Source: Megaustenia siamemsis
Taxonomy: Eukaryota > Mollusca > Gastropoda > Stylommatophora > Ariophantidae
DNA: 64,000 bases
Assembly (NCBI GenBank): GCA_032433765.1
Contig: JAVIAB010000059.1
Location: 59,282,103 to 59,346,102 of the forward strand
Direction of reading: 5' to 3'
Shown: one piece after another, positions 36,611 through 49,223 of the stretch
How positions within the stretch are numbered: the first letter of the stretch is position 1
Layout of the letters: each line of letters opens with the position of its first letter
Program-made: the position numbers and the translations under genes
The notes under the pieces: model-generated
Databases searched by the model: none
What the model was told of the DNA's origin: nothing
What the model saw: the letters and a program-made list of their open reading frames with translations, nothing else

Positions 36611-37164
36611 CCGAAAAACATCAGTATAGAAAATAAAGATTCTCAGAGATTGCACCATGGATTTATTATAATAGGTTATTTATCAGCACGAGAGATTTTC
36701 TTAGAGATTATATAACTTCATATGGATCACAAAGGAAGAGATTGTGTAGATTGAATCATAGAGTTGTGGAAGAGTATTCAATAATAACAGAGAAATAGTT
36801 ATGAGATAAGTGAATAAGAGCTATTAGTATGATTACAGAATTATAAGCTAACTACTTAGATTGACAAAGGAACCGTATTACCGCCACATAGTTACTTGCT
36901 ATAACTACCGCTAATTGGCTCTGTAAGGTGTCGTTTCTAGAATTTGTAGAATGGAAGAGCATATCTGATTTTGTACAAATGCTGTTGTCTAGCAATGTGG
37001 AAGTTAAGAATAAAGACTGTTGTAATATTATTACTACAATACTGTGTTATGTGTCAATATATAAATGAACTTGTTAATGAAAGTAATACAAGAATGAACT
37101 ACAGAAACCTGGTACAAAGTAGCAGTCTGTTATGGTTTATCTCATTCGAGATAACAGGAAAGAA
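36611..37164. other. Intergenic, no recognised feature
   Basis: Unique AT-rich sequence. The open frame at 36971-37237 has no domain and overlaps the repeat that follows. Confidence 0.4.
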
Positions 37165-37510
37165 AAGACACAGACAGGTCAAGGTTAAATATAACACAAG
37201 GAGGTCACGCTTTATTGAGCGCGTTTTCAGATTGTAAAAAGTATGGGGATGATTAAAAGAGCAGACTGGGCCATCAGAGAACAATAATACCATGGTCAGG
37301 CGTAAAGGGAAAAAGGGATAGTCAGAAATGTACAAATAAGAGAGAAGCTTGTTAGGGCAGCATATGAGACAAGAAATGCAAGGAAGAGACCAGTATTGGA
37401 AACCAGCTACAGAACGCCAACAAGACAGGATGTATAAGATGTTCATGCAGAACAAGATCTATCTATCCAGCGGTGACAAACTTAGGGCTGATCGGGAGGC
37501 CGGATATACC
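37165..37510 (+). repeat. Unexpanded relative of the 19.5-21.9 kb repeat
   Basis: The stretch GTCAAGGTTAAATATAACAC through ATGAGACAAGAAATGCA matches 19470-19665. It is followed by one to two units related to the 38-bp repeat (GCCAACAAGACAGGATGTAT ...) and then the sequence that follows the array at 21850. The array at 19.7 kb therefore expanded from a locus like this one. The nature of the carrier element is unknown. Confidence 0.75.
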
Positions 37511-37574
37511 ATGGTCAGGAACAGTGGACCAAACGTAAAGTATCATAAAAAGCATCAGACAAAAAAAAACAATC

Positions 37575-37790
37575 AACATTTTTTTCAGGCACATCATGGG
37601 AAGGGGAAAGTTGGAATACTTTGTTACAATTGGCAAAATAAAGGGAAGGAGAGATCACGGACAACAAAGAGGAAACATAAATACCACATAGATTGGTGTC
37701 ATGGCATGAAAAACAGTCAACAACAGAACTGATACGATGCACTGTGGATAGAAGATTTTGGAAGGAAATCATCGCTTACGCTAGCGGCAA
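37575..37790 (+). mobile_element. LINE (family A) 3' end
   Basis: Sense-strand 3' end with remnants of HIMGRGKLEYFVT..GK. and WHGMKNSQQQN, parallel to 55130-55170 and 55878-56040. Frameshifted, with no catalytic domain. Confidence 0.75.
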
Positions 37791-37794
37791 GTAC

Positions 37795-37995
37795 ATCTGG
37801 TCTCAGCAGAGAGGACTGCCTTGAAACGTCAATTACTCATAGACTAAAAGAAGAGGAGTACCTCCTAAGACGGAGTTGTCTGTCTGTACGGCCAGGGACC
37901 GTGTGCACACGACTGCCAGGGAAAATGGATTAACACTCAAAATTCAGATTCTAGTATCTAGAGACTTCACCAGAGGTAATAGATGGGAAACTCAA
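37795..37995 (+). mobile_element. SINE (long-head family), 5'-truncated
   Basis: Matches the body and 3' part of 40330-40540, with CTTGAAACGTCAATTACTCA and a degraded GAGACTTCACCAGAGGTAA. The tRNA-like head is missing. Confidence 0.75.
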
Positions 37996-38423
37996 CAACA
38001 TTTCAAGAAGTCTGTTTTTGCTTGTGACGTCTTCAGTACTACACCTGAGTGGTATGTCTTCTATGTAATGTCATTTTCGGTGCAAGGTACTACATTTTAT
38101 GAAGCTATGTTAATACTGCCTCATTTACTTTAGTAATGAATTGCGTTATTTTTGGTCACCGTGTAATTCATTTATTTGATTAAAATACAACAAAGCCTAA
38201 AATTAAATGAAAAATAAAAGGAGGAAATAATAGCAATTTTGATTATTTAAAAATTAAATCTTGAGTTACTTCTAAATTTGTGTGCAATCAATTTATCTGG
38301 CCACATAGTAGCTGGTAATATTTTTTGGTTAGTTTTGACAGATTAGAAACGTAAGGGATACTCTTCAGTAGATAAAATACATTTACTCGGTGATGTGTCT
38401 TTAAGCTGGCTAATTGTTTAGTA
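37996..38423. other. Intergenic, no recognised feature
   Basis: AT-rich unique sequence without coding potential. Confidence 0.4.
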
Positions 38424-40146
38424 CTATAGTCCGTTCAGAAATTCATAATTACACCTGAATTAGTTTTACGTGATAACTGCTTGTTATTTTGGTTTCAAAC
38501 TTTGCATACAATCTTAGAATATTGATGACGTTATAGAAACATTTTTTGCTCTAAGAAATTTGATCTAGTTTAAAAGTTTTCTTCTTTAGGCTATATTAAA
38601 TTCACCCTGTTCGAATTTGACACCATTTTAGGATATATACATTTATTTGGTGCGGTCGTTCGCGTAAAATAGTTTGGCTATTGCAGAAACACTAACTTCA
38701 GGAAAATCCCGTGCAAAAATCTGAATTGTTATTGAACGACATGAAGCACCACGGCATTGACATTAATTACCGAAGGGAAGGCGTATTTTTATTAATTTTG
38801 TGAAGACTCAGTAGACAATTTGTTGTCTTTAAATACCAACATTTATATCTAAATTACAATGAGTTTGAAATGCAAATTTATAACTATGCAAAAGGTTACT
38901 GTTTTACTATATCAGCACTTCCTTAGGGAATCCACGATGGGGCATTTATAATGTGATATTCATGACCCAGAGAGACGAACGCAACTCGCGCTTGGTCTTA
39001 ATAAATCGTCATTTAATAAATAATAATATATCGACAAACTCAAAAGAACAATTCCCAGCAGCAAAGGCCAGCGCATTATATTAACGCATGCTGGAAGCAC
39101 TGAAAACGGCCTTGTCCATGATGCGGGACTTATTTTCCAATCAAAAAGTACCGACGGTAGGGACTGCCATACTGAAATGAATGGAAACATTTTCAGGCAC
39201 TGGTTGGAGAACGATCTTTTTCCAATCCTTCGTGTATAGTCATGGATAATGCATCATACCACAATGTCGTATCAGAGGAAGACAAAGTGCTTATTGCATC
39301 AAATACAAAAGAGCAAATTAGGACATGGCTTGCGAATGAAAATGTCAAATTTGACGACACATATTTCAAACCCGAATTGTTACAACTTGTGAAGAATACG
39401 AATAAGAAAAAGGTGTACCATGTTGATAAAATCATTGAGAAATACGGCCACACCTCTCTTCGACTCCCTGCATATCATGCGCACCTTAATTCAATCGAAC
39501 TTGTCTGGGCTCACGTCAAAGGACAAGTTGCAGAACATAATAGGACGTTTAAAATGTGTGATGCTGAAGTTCTGACACACGAGTCTCTCTCAAAAATAGA
39601 CATTCCGTTCTGGAAGAAGTGTGTTGAACATGTGCTGCGGGTCGAAGTTGAGTACTGGAAACGAGATGGATTACTATTTGTCCAGCCAGTAATGATTATC
39701 AACCTCTTGGAATCGTCAGATTCGGAATGATTAAAATTAAGATGAAATCAATTCCAGCTGCAGTTAGGACGTCCTGGGGTCTACTGGTGACCGAAGGACA
39801 AGACTAAATGTAACCAATTGAATTCATGTTTGCAAATACACATAACGAACAACACCCACAATTAAGCACTATGTAGATACGCCACTGACAAGGATTGCAG
39901 TAAACTGGAAAATTTAACACGATTACTGTAAACTCTAAAATTTGAATCAACTTGTGTGATATCGTCATAAAAGATCAAAGGAATTCGCTGATGTGCAAAA
40001 TATGTTGTGTTTGTGGAATAAAAAATACCAAAATCTTTGCGTCATCAATATTCTAAGAGTGCAGGGAAAGTTTAAAACCAAAATAACAAGCGGTTATCAC
40101 GCAAAACTAATTCAGGTGTGATTATGAATTTCTGAACGGACTATAG
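38424..40146 (+). mobile_element. Internally deleted IS630/Tc1/mariner-type transposon with 107-bp TIRs
   Basis: Terminal inverted repeats of 107 bp at 38424-38530 and 40040-40146 start CTATAGTCCGTTCAG and end GATGACG, with only about ten mismatches. The ends fall at TA dinucleotides, as expected for the superfamily. The interior keeps only the C-terminal part of a transposase related to the one at 17784-19080. The element is therefore a defective derivative that could at most be moved in trans. Confidence 0.85.
38990..39730 (+). pseudogene. DDE transposase remnant, C-terminal half
   Basis: Conceptual frames give KLKRTIPSSKGQR, AGLIFQSKS and MNGNIFRHWLEN. After a break near 39235 an open frame runs to the stop at 39728-39730. 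It holds the second catalytic Asp (VMDNASYH) and Glu (LNSIELVWAHVKG, where the sister copy has LNPIEL), separated by 83 residues by direct count. The first catalytic Asp region (LDETW in the sister copy) and the N-terminal DNA-binding domain are deleted. The terminal INLLESSDSE fixes the true C-terminus of the family. Confidence 0.8.
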
Positions 40147-40249
40147 TTCAACAATTCAGTTGTACGAGGACGCCGCGCTGCGAATTTAGGGCGTCAGTAA
40201 TTGTATGTTAAATATTAGTATACGTATGCCAAAATTTGAATTACAAATG

Positions 40250-40565
40250 TGGGGAACTGGTTGGTCTCGAGGCAAGACGCCGGCCTCGAGACAGAGAAGG
40301 TGTGGGTTCGAATCCCTCATAAATATGTTTGATTTCTCTCTGCGGCAACCATCCCTGTTCTCAGCAGCGAGGCCCGGCTTGAAACGTCAATTACTCATGG
40401 ACGAAAAAAATATGAGTACCTCTGAAGTCGGAGTTATCTGACTGTGTGGCGAGGGACCCCTGTGCACACAGCTGCTAGGAAAAAATGGATTAACACGCAA
40501 AATTCAGTCCCTAGTTTCTAGGGACTTCGTCAGAGGTAAAAGTTGGCGTACGAAAAAAAAAAAAT
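40250..40565 (+). mobile_element. tRNA-derived SINE (long-head family), complete
   Basis: Head with CTGGTTGGTCTCGAGGCAAG as the A-box region and a perfect B box GGTTCGAATCC at 40305-40315. A middle body with CTCTGCGGCAACC and GGCTTGAAACGTCAATTAC follows. The shared 3' body has TACCTCTGAAGTCGGAGT, ACGCAAAATTCAGTCC and GGGACTTCGTCAGAGGTAA, then an A-rich tail. Best-preserved copy of the family in the window. Confidence 0.9.
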
Positions 40566-40769
40566 TAATTAAAAAAAAAAGAATGTTGAATGTACTGTTA
40601 ATAGTGGTCTCGTGGTAATGTCTTCTGGTGATGTGATGAACAAAAGTGGACAATGACCAATGAACTGAAACAGAGAGTTAATAAATATATTAAAGATGGC
40701 AGCAACTCAACACTGTCAACGCACACATACACACACACACACACACGTGCGCGTTCACATATATCTATA

Positions 40770-41330
40770 TAACATGATCATCAAATGCCATGCCTGCTGG
40801 CGAAGGTAATCATGTCTCCCCACAACTTTCAATTCCGACAGTTATTTATCATTTCTGTTGTTGACCTGCTGCCAAGCCATTCTCTTAAGCTGTCTTGTAT
40901 CTTTTTCTCTTTGTTTCCCTCTATCTCTTCGCCCTTCAATTTTTCCAGTTGTCACATTATGTTCCAGCTGATTTGTTCTCAATATACGGGCCAAAAATGA
41001 TGATTGTTTCTTCCTAATATTGGATAGAAGCTATCTTTTTTGCTTTGGCCTATTTCAGAATGTTTTCATTGCTCTTCTTAGCTGCCCATGGTATTCTCAA
41101 AATTCTTATGTAAAACCACATTTCAACAGCCTCTAGTGATTTGTGTACATGTTGTCCATGATTCACATCCATGTGTTACAACTGGATCTACAAAAAAATT
41201 AAGTACTATTTATCTTATTTCTTTTGTCAAAAATGGATTACACAGCATCTTCCTTATTTTTCGGAAAGCTGTTTTTACCTGATCCATTCTGCATCTCACT
41301 TCTGTTGTACATCTGCCATCTGAGGTTAAC
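40770..41330 (-). mobile_element. LINE 3'-end fragment (family E-like), antisense
   Basis: Reading leftwards, remnants of LEAVEMWFY and the usual 3' end with a CAT-containing tail. Frameshifted throughout. A CA-rich microsatellite (40723-40747) precedes it. Confidence 0.6.
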
Positions 41331-41414
41331 AATGTTCAGATATATTAAATTTAATTTACCTGTTTTTACTGTGTATTCTAATGATGTCTTTTAATTGTTC
41401 CTACCATTACGTCA

Positions 41415-41465
<51 letters not shown>

Positions 41466-42021
41466 TTTCTGTAATATCTAACGTTACTATAAACAGTATA
41501 CATGAAAGGAATTATAAATAATAGATTAGACATAACGAACATTAGGTAGAATATCAAGGCGACTAATTTAACGCTAAGGATAGACATGAAAAATATTATA
41601 TCAAATATAAAAATATGACAAGAAACTGATGTTGTAACATGACAAATAAACACTTCTGGCATGTTAAACGGCTTATTTGCCTACAGAACATATTTATTTT
41701 CCAACATATTATTCCAATAGGGACAAACATTAAGATCAGGGCAACTTGTAGCACGCAAGACTCATTTGGCGGCCCGCAGGCCACTTCAACGGTTTTCATT
41801 AATCGAAGGTAAATCAATAACATAATTTAAAATTTGTGAGTTTTGGGAAAATAAATCCATTTTTATCTGCTGGTACAACAGTCCCTGCGGTACAAAACAC
41901 TCTTGATTCGTGTGTTAGTCTAACCCCCGCTTCATGAAACGTAGTTTGTGATAATACTTTCAAATAGACTACAGATTAAAGACTTTTACCACCGCTTCTC
42001 AGAGAAAATTGGTCTTTGATC

Positions 42022-42107
42022 GATCGGTCTAGTAACTTTATTCTCCTAGACTTGTGAATATAGATCGGTCTAGTAACTTTATTCTCCTAGACTTGTGAAT
42101 ATAGATT
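42022..42107. repeat. 41-bp minisatellite, two units
   Basis: Two copies of the unit that is present about seven times at 23582-23868. Confidence 0.9.
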
Positions 42108-43539
42108 TCGGCATGATCACGAAATCAGAGTGGTAAGTGTGAAATTGTCACCTTGTAGCAAAACAATCTCTAGAAGATTTGATACTATTCTGTGGGTGAG
42201 TGAGTAGGAAATAATTTCACCTACGGCCACAATGGCCTTTGATTCTTGGAGATACAAACACGGGAGAACACTGTAAAATTACTGGGAGGGATCTATCTAT
42301 AGGTGTAGATCAATTTGATCACTCAGACAGACGGTCTGTAAATTAGTCTTCAAGCTCACAATTTTTAGAGTCTTTAGAAAAAAATGAGCTTGAGCCAATG
42401 GATTTGTTATATATAGTTTGTAAACCTTTGTTATTACCTACCTATATATGTGTATATATGTAAAGATAGAAGAAGGAAACGGGAAATGAAAAAGTAGACA
42501 GGCATTTACAAGTAAAAGCTGCTTTGTGGCGAGAGCTGACTTAAGTTGAAAACTCCTGATTTTGTTCTCGCATTTCTTTTAAAAAAGCGGTTACTCTTAT
42601 CTGTACGTATCAGTCACGACACATCAAGAACAGAAGCGTCAACAGATGCATAGGAAATTAGTTTTATGAATATGTAAGTAATGGCCAGATTTATTTATTT
42701 AATGTCAAGTGTTTTGATGCTTAAAATCCAATTTTTGTTTGTTTTATATCAAGACTAATCGTCATATTTTGGCGAGTAATGAGAAACGAGCAGATGCATC
42801 ATCTTGTGATAAGCGGACAAGTCAATTTAAGGATACATGTTGGAATCACACAAAGTCTGGATCATATTAACTCTTAATTTTGTAGTAACTCGGATGACGA
42901 TTTGATTGTTTTAGATACAAGTAATGTTATACATGCGATGTTACTGAAACAGAAATCCTAATTCCTAAACAAAGATTATCAAACTACACAAGACAAAAAT
43001 GTCTACATCGGTCACATGCTCGATATAGACAAATGAAGACTTCCGTATCAGGCCACTATATGAACACAGAGTAGGAGAGGAAAACCAGAAAGACCAAACG
43101 AAAATCTGAGAAGCACAATAAATAGAAAAGCCTCTACTATAGATTTATAAATAAAACAAAACCTACGAGATCTAGAAGTGAATCCCCAGACAAGAAATAT
43201 TTTAACACCCGCCCCATGTGTTGTCTCCAACTCGAGATGAGCTAATAATTATACTTCATTAACATCATGATCTGGTTTCTTTGTTCTTTGGAAAGTTCTC
43301 ATTATGCATTTGACATCATTAAGTACTTATATTTTTTCAGGTTTGTTAACTCTGACCAAACCAAGACAATTATTGCCGAGTTAAAGATGTAAAGCATACA
43401 CACAAATTAAAGATTAAATGGTTTTGAACATATAAGACGATATCCCACAAGTGAGAGCGTTAACACACAGATGCAACGATAAAAGGAGGCTTGTCAGAGC
43501 TAGAAAATGATGGGTGAACATAACGCTAAACACAATGCA

Positions 43540-44035
43540 GGAGTTACAAGACTGCACCCACGCATGTATACTGAGTGATTCGATGAGCATGATTAAAATA
43601 GTGGAAGCGGGCTCTGTACGCATGCAAGGGGTAGAGTCGTTGCAGAAATCCAAAATACGAAAGGTCATCTTTGTCTATGTCCCTAGACATGCGTGAGTAC
43701 GATGAACTGAAAGAACGGACTTATTTGCTAGCTGCGCTGTCGTTGAGGACGGGCAACCAATGGATCGGGCGGACATCACCAATGCCCTCCGAGATGTGGG
43801 AAGAGCACAGGACTTCGACAAACACAGATCCACGTCACTTCTGGATGATGGAAATGGAAGTTAAGATGGGCACAGCCAGAAATGAGAAACTTAGTGGCCG
43901 TGTAAGAAGACTTATCAACCAACATAGAACTGGAGTCGTCAGTCGCTGGACACTGCGGGACTTGCTGAGGAGGGGATGTGACCACCTATGGACATGTTCG
44001 GAGTGCAATGATGATGACCCGCAAGTAACTCAACA
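43540..44035 (+). mobile_element. LINE 3' end with RNase H domain
   Basis: Conceptual frames give ACILSDSMSMIKIVEAGSV (with the Asp of an RNase H active site) and KVIFVYVPRHAGVR. Then come GQPMDRADITNALRDVGR, HRTGVVSRWTLRDLLRRG and a Cys-containing end DHLWTCSECNDDD. RNase H after the RT is typical of I-clade-like LINEs. An ACAATGCA flank on both sides (43532-43539 and 44036-44043) looks like the target-site duplication. Blocks 1, 2 and 4 have the empty site. Frames are shifted near 43690, so it is inactive. Confidence 0.8.
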
Positions 44036-44307
44036 ACAATGCAATAGGCATGTCATCGAGCTTTAGCTAGGATTTTCCAATTTGTTTAGAGATTACAATT
44101 GCACAAAAGAAACATAAATTAAGTAGAGTAAGGAGACAATGAGAGGAGAAGAAACAGTTGAAGAAAAATTAAAATATAACATAGAATGGTATGGTAGAAT
44201 GTTAACAGCGGTGTTGATCAAAGTTGTAAATACATAAAGTTGTTGAGTAACATCACATAAGGTGATAATACACATGGCACATAAAGAAGTTTATTCGTTA
44301 TTACTAG

Positions 44308-44310
<3 letters not shown>

Positions 44311-44401
<91 letters not shown>

Positions 44402-44482
44402 CCTACCTACCTACCTACCTACCTACCTACCTACCTACCTACCTACCTACCTACCTACCTACCTACCTACCTACCTACCTAC

Positions 44483-44557
<75 letters not shown>

Positions 44558-44573
44558 ATCTAATCTATCCATA

Positions 44574-44664
<91 letters not shown>

Positions 44665-44665
44665 A

Positions 44666-44731
<66 letters not shown>
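44311..44731. repeat. Compound tetranucleotide array (TCTA)-(TACC)-(TCTA)
   Basis: Homologous in position to 27394-27930. TCTA runs from 44311 to 44400, then ACCT/TACC 44401-44484 (about 21 units), then TCTA to 44731 with minor interruptions near 44555-44570 and 44662. Confidence 0.95.
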
Positions 44732-44732
<1 letters not shown>

Positions 44733-45259
44733 ATCACGTAACTAAATCCCTCTGTGCAAACCACTAATACAATTCTCTCAGATCTACCAAAAAACTTCTC
44801 TCAAATATATCTATGAATACCTATCTCAAATATTTATGAATACCTATCAATACATATCTCAAATATCTATGAATACCTATTTTAAATAATATGAATACAT
44901 ATCTTAAATATATATGAAAACCTATCTCAAATATATAAAAGACCCACTATCTTATTTTTAATCAAACTTTCTCTTTTCAGCCTTTTAACTTATCGTTGTT
45001 ATTCGTTTGTTATCTTGTCCAGCAATGTTTTGTTATTTGTTTAATATTTTCTCGTCAGCCGATTTATTTTTAAAATATAAAAATTATCTGTTTTCATTAT
45101 CTTTCACGTTTTGTTACTAAATAAATTATATTTTACGGATATTTACATATTTAAAAATAAAAATCCATTACTGTTTGTGTCTTGTTTTTTCTTCGTTATA
45201 TAGGTCAAATGTCGATGTATTGATATTTAGTCAACGCTCTAAAACATAAATATTACTTT

Positions 45260-45700
45260 TTTAAAATCATCATCATCAAGTGCCATTTCCGCAACGAAGG
45301 TCGGCTATCATGGAGCGCCATTCTGCTCTGTCTCTTGCTTTGATGGTGCAGGTTGTCATAGGCTGGTTTGTCCATCTTTGATGTTACTCGTCCATGTTAG
45401 TCTTGGTCTACCTCTGCCTCTTTTACCTTGTATTTTCCACTCCAGGATTACTTTTAGTAGGCTGTTGTATATTTAACATGGTCCAAAATCGCATGTGTCT
45501 TGTTTGAATTGTGTTTAGTAGTTCGCTTTTCATTTTTAGTTGTTTTAAGACTTCATCGTTTGTTTTCTTTTCCTTCCATCCAATTCTACCTATTCTTCTA
45601 TATATCCACATTTCAAAGGCTTCAATTTTCTGTTCTGTTTTCTTGCCTAATGTTCATGTTTCTGCACCATATAGGAATGTTGAGAAGACATAACATTTTT
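45260..45700 (-). mobile_element. LINE (family D) 3' end
   Basis: Antisense. Reads MWIYRRIGRIGWKEKKTNDE with neighbouring remnants. Shared in position with 28575-28945. Confidence 0.75.
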
Positions 45701-46093
45701 ATTAATAGTATGTTATATTTTAATTGTAGTTATTATCTATTAATTTTTCTTACCACACATGTGTTTAGCTGCTGAACAAAAGTACTAAATGTGCATTTAC
45801 TTTAATTTAAAAATGAAACTAAACATAATCATAAAGTTTTAGAAGCTAAACATAATTATAAAAAGTGTCACATTATGGTTATGGTAGGCCCCGGTATCAC
45901 TGCAAACGAATTAAATTCCATAATTAATTTGACATTAATAATAGATATAATTATTTAAACAACTGTATACACACAACATGAATGTACATCCACTTTAAAA
46001 TTAAAGATTGGAGCACTCTGATTATTAAAAAAAAACAACTTAAATGCAAGCTTTGAAATTGGAAGCGTTATTTTTATTTCCCCAGATGAAAGA

Positions 46094-46168
46094 ATGAAGA
46101 ACATATTTGGACTGATATTGCTTGGATTCATGACTTTTCTTATACGTGCTGATGATTGTCCATATCAG
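46094..46168 (+). CDS. LRR copy 3, exon 1: signal peptide
   Basis: 25 codons, MKNIFGLILLGFMTF to ADDCPYQ, phase 0 before GTATAT. Belongs to a gene whose third exon is frameshifted (50456-51744). Same acceptor-like TTTCCCCAG and overlapping three-codon upstream frame as copy 2. Intron 1 is 46169-49613. Confidence 0.8.
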
Positions 46169-46199
46169 GTATATTGGTCGTAGAGAGGTATATATATAT

Positions 46200-46422
46200 T
46201 TACCTCATAGGGCATGGACCCAGATACTCTTTCTCTTATCTAAATTTGTATTTTAGCAGTTTTCAATCCTTGTAGAGATCGTTTATTAAATATCATCATT
46301 TGTCTCTGTTACGTGCAAACAACTCTATATCATCGAGGGAGTCTATCCCTGCTGTTCTTGCCTCTCTTATCAATGTTCTTTTCAGTGTCTCTCTGAGTAG
46401 GCCTCTTTTCCTCTTTCTAGAT
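46200..46422 (-). mobile_element. LINE (family B) 3' end
   Basis: Antisense fragment with RRPTQRDTEKNIDKRGKNSRDR-like remnants of GRPRETLRRTL..EARAAGI. It starts with the CATAGGGC 3' UTR motif. In intron 1 of copy 3 only; followed by AT arrays at 46423-46545. Confidence 0.7.
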
Positions 46423-46439
46423 ATATATATATATTTATG

Positions 46440-46470
<31 letters not shown>

Positions 46471-46474
46471 TTTA

Positions 46475-46545
<71 letters not shown>
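46423..46545. repeat. (AT)n microsatellite
   Basis: Two AT arrays separated by a T-run, at the same intron position as the array at 29410 in copy 2. Confidence 0.9.
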
Positions 46546-46546
<1 letters not shown>

Positions 46547-46639
46547 TATATATTAGTGATAGCAATTGTTGTATACATAAAAATCTGATCATCAGAAATG
46601 CCCTAACCAGCGGCGGACGTGAGTTTGAAACTTGAGGAG

Positions 46640-46938
46640 GCCAGGCACGAGACACGTCTTAGCACATGAGTTTACACCAATATGTGCTCGGCCGCCTATC
46701 CAGAAATGTTCGGAGATTTCTGTATAGTGTCGCCTCAAGCATCGAAACTCAGAAGCGAAGCAACATTCCTCATCTTCCCAGGGTAATACCCTGGTACCCA
46801 TTTCTGCCAACGGCTGGGGGGTATTTTTTTTCCCAGCCACGAGTACAATTCACACTGCTCCCAGCGGGAATCGAACACGGGCTGTGCGAACGTCTGTAGT
46901 CCAGTCGGGTGTTTTTCCCAACTCGGCTACCGAGGCCC
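46640..46938 (-). mobile_element. tRNA-derived SINE, antisense (copy a)
   Basis: Head on the - strand starts GGGGCCTCGGTAGCCGAGTT. The B box GTTCGATTCC is the complement of 46867-46876. The body has the complement of TGTGCTCGGCCGCCTATCCA. It is immediately followed by a second copy in the same orientation. Confidence 0.8.
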
Positions 46939-46959
46939 CCAAGGTAAAGGTAAAGTACG

Positions 46960-47270
46960 AGACTTGAATTGGCGTCTTAGCACACGAGTTTTCTCCTATA
47001 TGTGCTCAGCCGCCTATCCAGAAGTGTTCGGAGACTTCGGGATAGTGTCGCTTCAATCATCGAAACTCACAATCCGACACTTGTCACCTTCCCAGAGTAA
47101 AATATCCTGGTACCCATTTCTGCCAGCGGCTAGGTCGACCGCGGGGGTATTACATTTTTTTCCAACCACGAGTACAACTCACGCTGCTCCCAGCGGGAAT
47201 CGAACACGGGTTCACCAACCGTTGGTACCCGAGTCGGGTGGTTTTCCCAACTAGGCTAAAGAGGTCCCCT
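46960..47270 (-). mobile_element. tRNA-derived SINE, antisense (copy b)
   Basis: Same family as copy a. B box GTTCGATTCC at the complement of 47196-47205; head at about 47270; 3' end in CTTTAC repeats at 46942-46960. This copy is the one equivalent to the SINE at 30000-30472 in copy 2, judged by the identical downstream sequence. Confidence 0.8.
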
Positions 47271-47711
47271 TTGAACTCCGTGGACATTGAAGTCTATTTA
47301 TTAGTAATGATGCGGTTTGAGTTATTTGAACGATATCATGGCTGTACTAAGGAATACCATGGCTGGTTGCACATTAATATGTAACGTTTTTAGCTGGAAT
47401 GTGTTTGTGTTATGTATTCTGATAAATTATTAGGGAAATCGTGGCGTCTAATGCTTCATCTCAATATCTGCCGCTGGCACTAACTCATGTCTAATTTCGC
47501 ACCTTCCATGCGGGACATTCAGTGATGAAGATGATGATAGACTTGATAGTTTAGGGAGAGGAGAATTGAATAAAAACCCTCTGAAAAAGTTGTGCAATTA
47601 TATCAGTTTCTTGCCATATTTTGTTTGCCGTTAAGTTAATTAATTAATGTATCTATCTTTACCTGCAATTTGTCGCCGTGATATTCTTCCTATTGTTCGT
47701 TATGCCTAATC

Positions 47712-47745
<34 letters not shown>

Positions 47746-49207
47746 TATCATCATTATTATCATCATCATCATCCTAATGTGCCATACCAGTTAGCGTAGG
47801 CGATCATGTCCTTCCACAATCTTCTATCTACAGTTCATCATGTCAGTTCTGTTGTTGATTGTTTGTCGTCCGTGATATCTATCTCTTTCTTTGTAATTTA
47901 CCAGCTGTAACTAAGTATTCCAACTTTGCTCTTCACATGATGTGCTCGAAAAATGTTTATTGTTCTATCATTTCTAGCATCTGAATCTAGCATTTGTAAA
48001 TTCTTTTTTCTGTACACTATGTATATTAATATTAGTTATTACAGTAAGCAGGCATATATATATATATATATATATTTCTGGATATTATATTTTGTGAAGA
48101 TTGACTTGCTGCTATCTGGAATATATTTATTCACTTTCTAATTCCGTTTGTTGGAAACTATACTATTCACATGTCATGGTTGATACTTTAACCAACTCAG
48201 CATACAGTGATCAGTGCTGTTGTCCGCATCTATATACAACTATTTCTCACAACCTGACCTTACATGACAGCAACTGTGGATGTATCAATTATGTTGATGT
48301 TATATTTAACTGGTTTTTGACATCAATCATCATTTTCTAGTTTGTCTATATTTGAATTTGGCTCCCGTGACATTTACTTTGAAGCGTCTTCTATTATGTG
48401 TTTGATGTCCAGTTCACCAGCAATCATTCCCAGCTCGATTATATGCACGCATCATGTTCTAGATTTTGTCCTCTCTCATTACCCTGGAACTATGCTCAAA
48501 ACAATTAACATCTCAAAGTCTTGTATATAACCAAAGCAATGTTGTCCTTGTTTTTTCATGTTCTTTACTGACATTCAAAATTGACATGTTTGTTCTTTTC
48601 TCCATGGATAATACTCTGTGTATCCTGTCTGTAATATTTGCGTTGAAAAATATTGATGTATTTTTTTTTCGCAGATTTGTTGATTGCACATGCTTCACAT
48701 CCGTATATTGCCGTTGAAAAAATATAGCTCTTCTAAAATATGTCTAACATTTAAATTTACAAATAAATTATATGTTTTTGAAATATTTAAATTGTTCCAT
48801 TACTGTTGGTCATCATAGATCTGCGTGACAAATGCCAGGTTAGAGCCGTTGGGCACAGAAACAATAAATTAATTGAGATCAAAGAATAAAAATAATAGTA
48901 CATGGAATGTTCCAGACAATGAATAATAAATTCTAGGGGAGAGAAGTAATAATAATGACAATAATAATAATAAATAACTATAACAAGGATGCACAGGGAA
49001 ATTAAATAAATATCAAAGTAATGACAAATATTAAATATTGTAAAAACATTATTCTATTTCTTAATTCTAATGAAAGTAAATCAGTGTTGAATATATCATA
49101 TTTGGTAATATTACGGTATAGTATAATTATCATGAGTTGAATTTATTAATAATAGTTTCCCTTTAAATTTACAAATGTGTGTGTGGTGCATGTATACACA
49201 CATTTAT
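47271..49207. other. Intron 1 of LRR copy 3, central part
   Basis: Non-coding; parallels 30473-32527. Holds a LINE A 3' end, antisense, at about 47712-47970 with an expanded CAT/ATT tract (47713-47776), and the old LINE remnant at 48360-48730. Confidence 0.6.
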
Positions 49208-49223
49208 AACGATATGGGATAGG

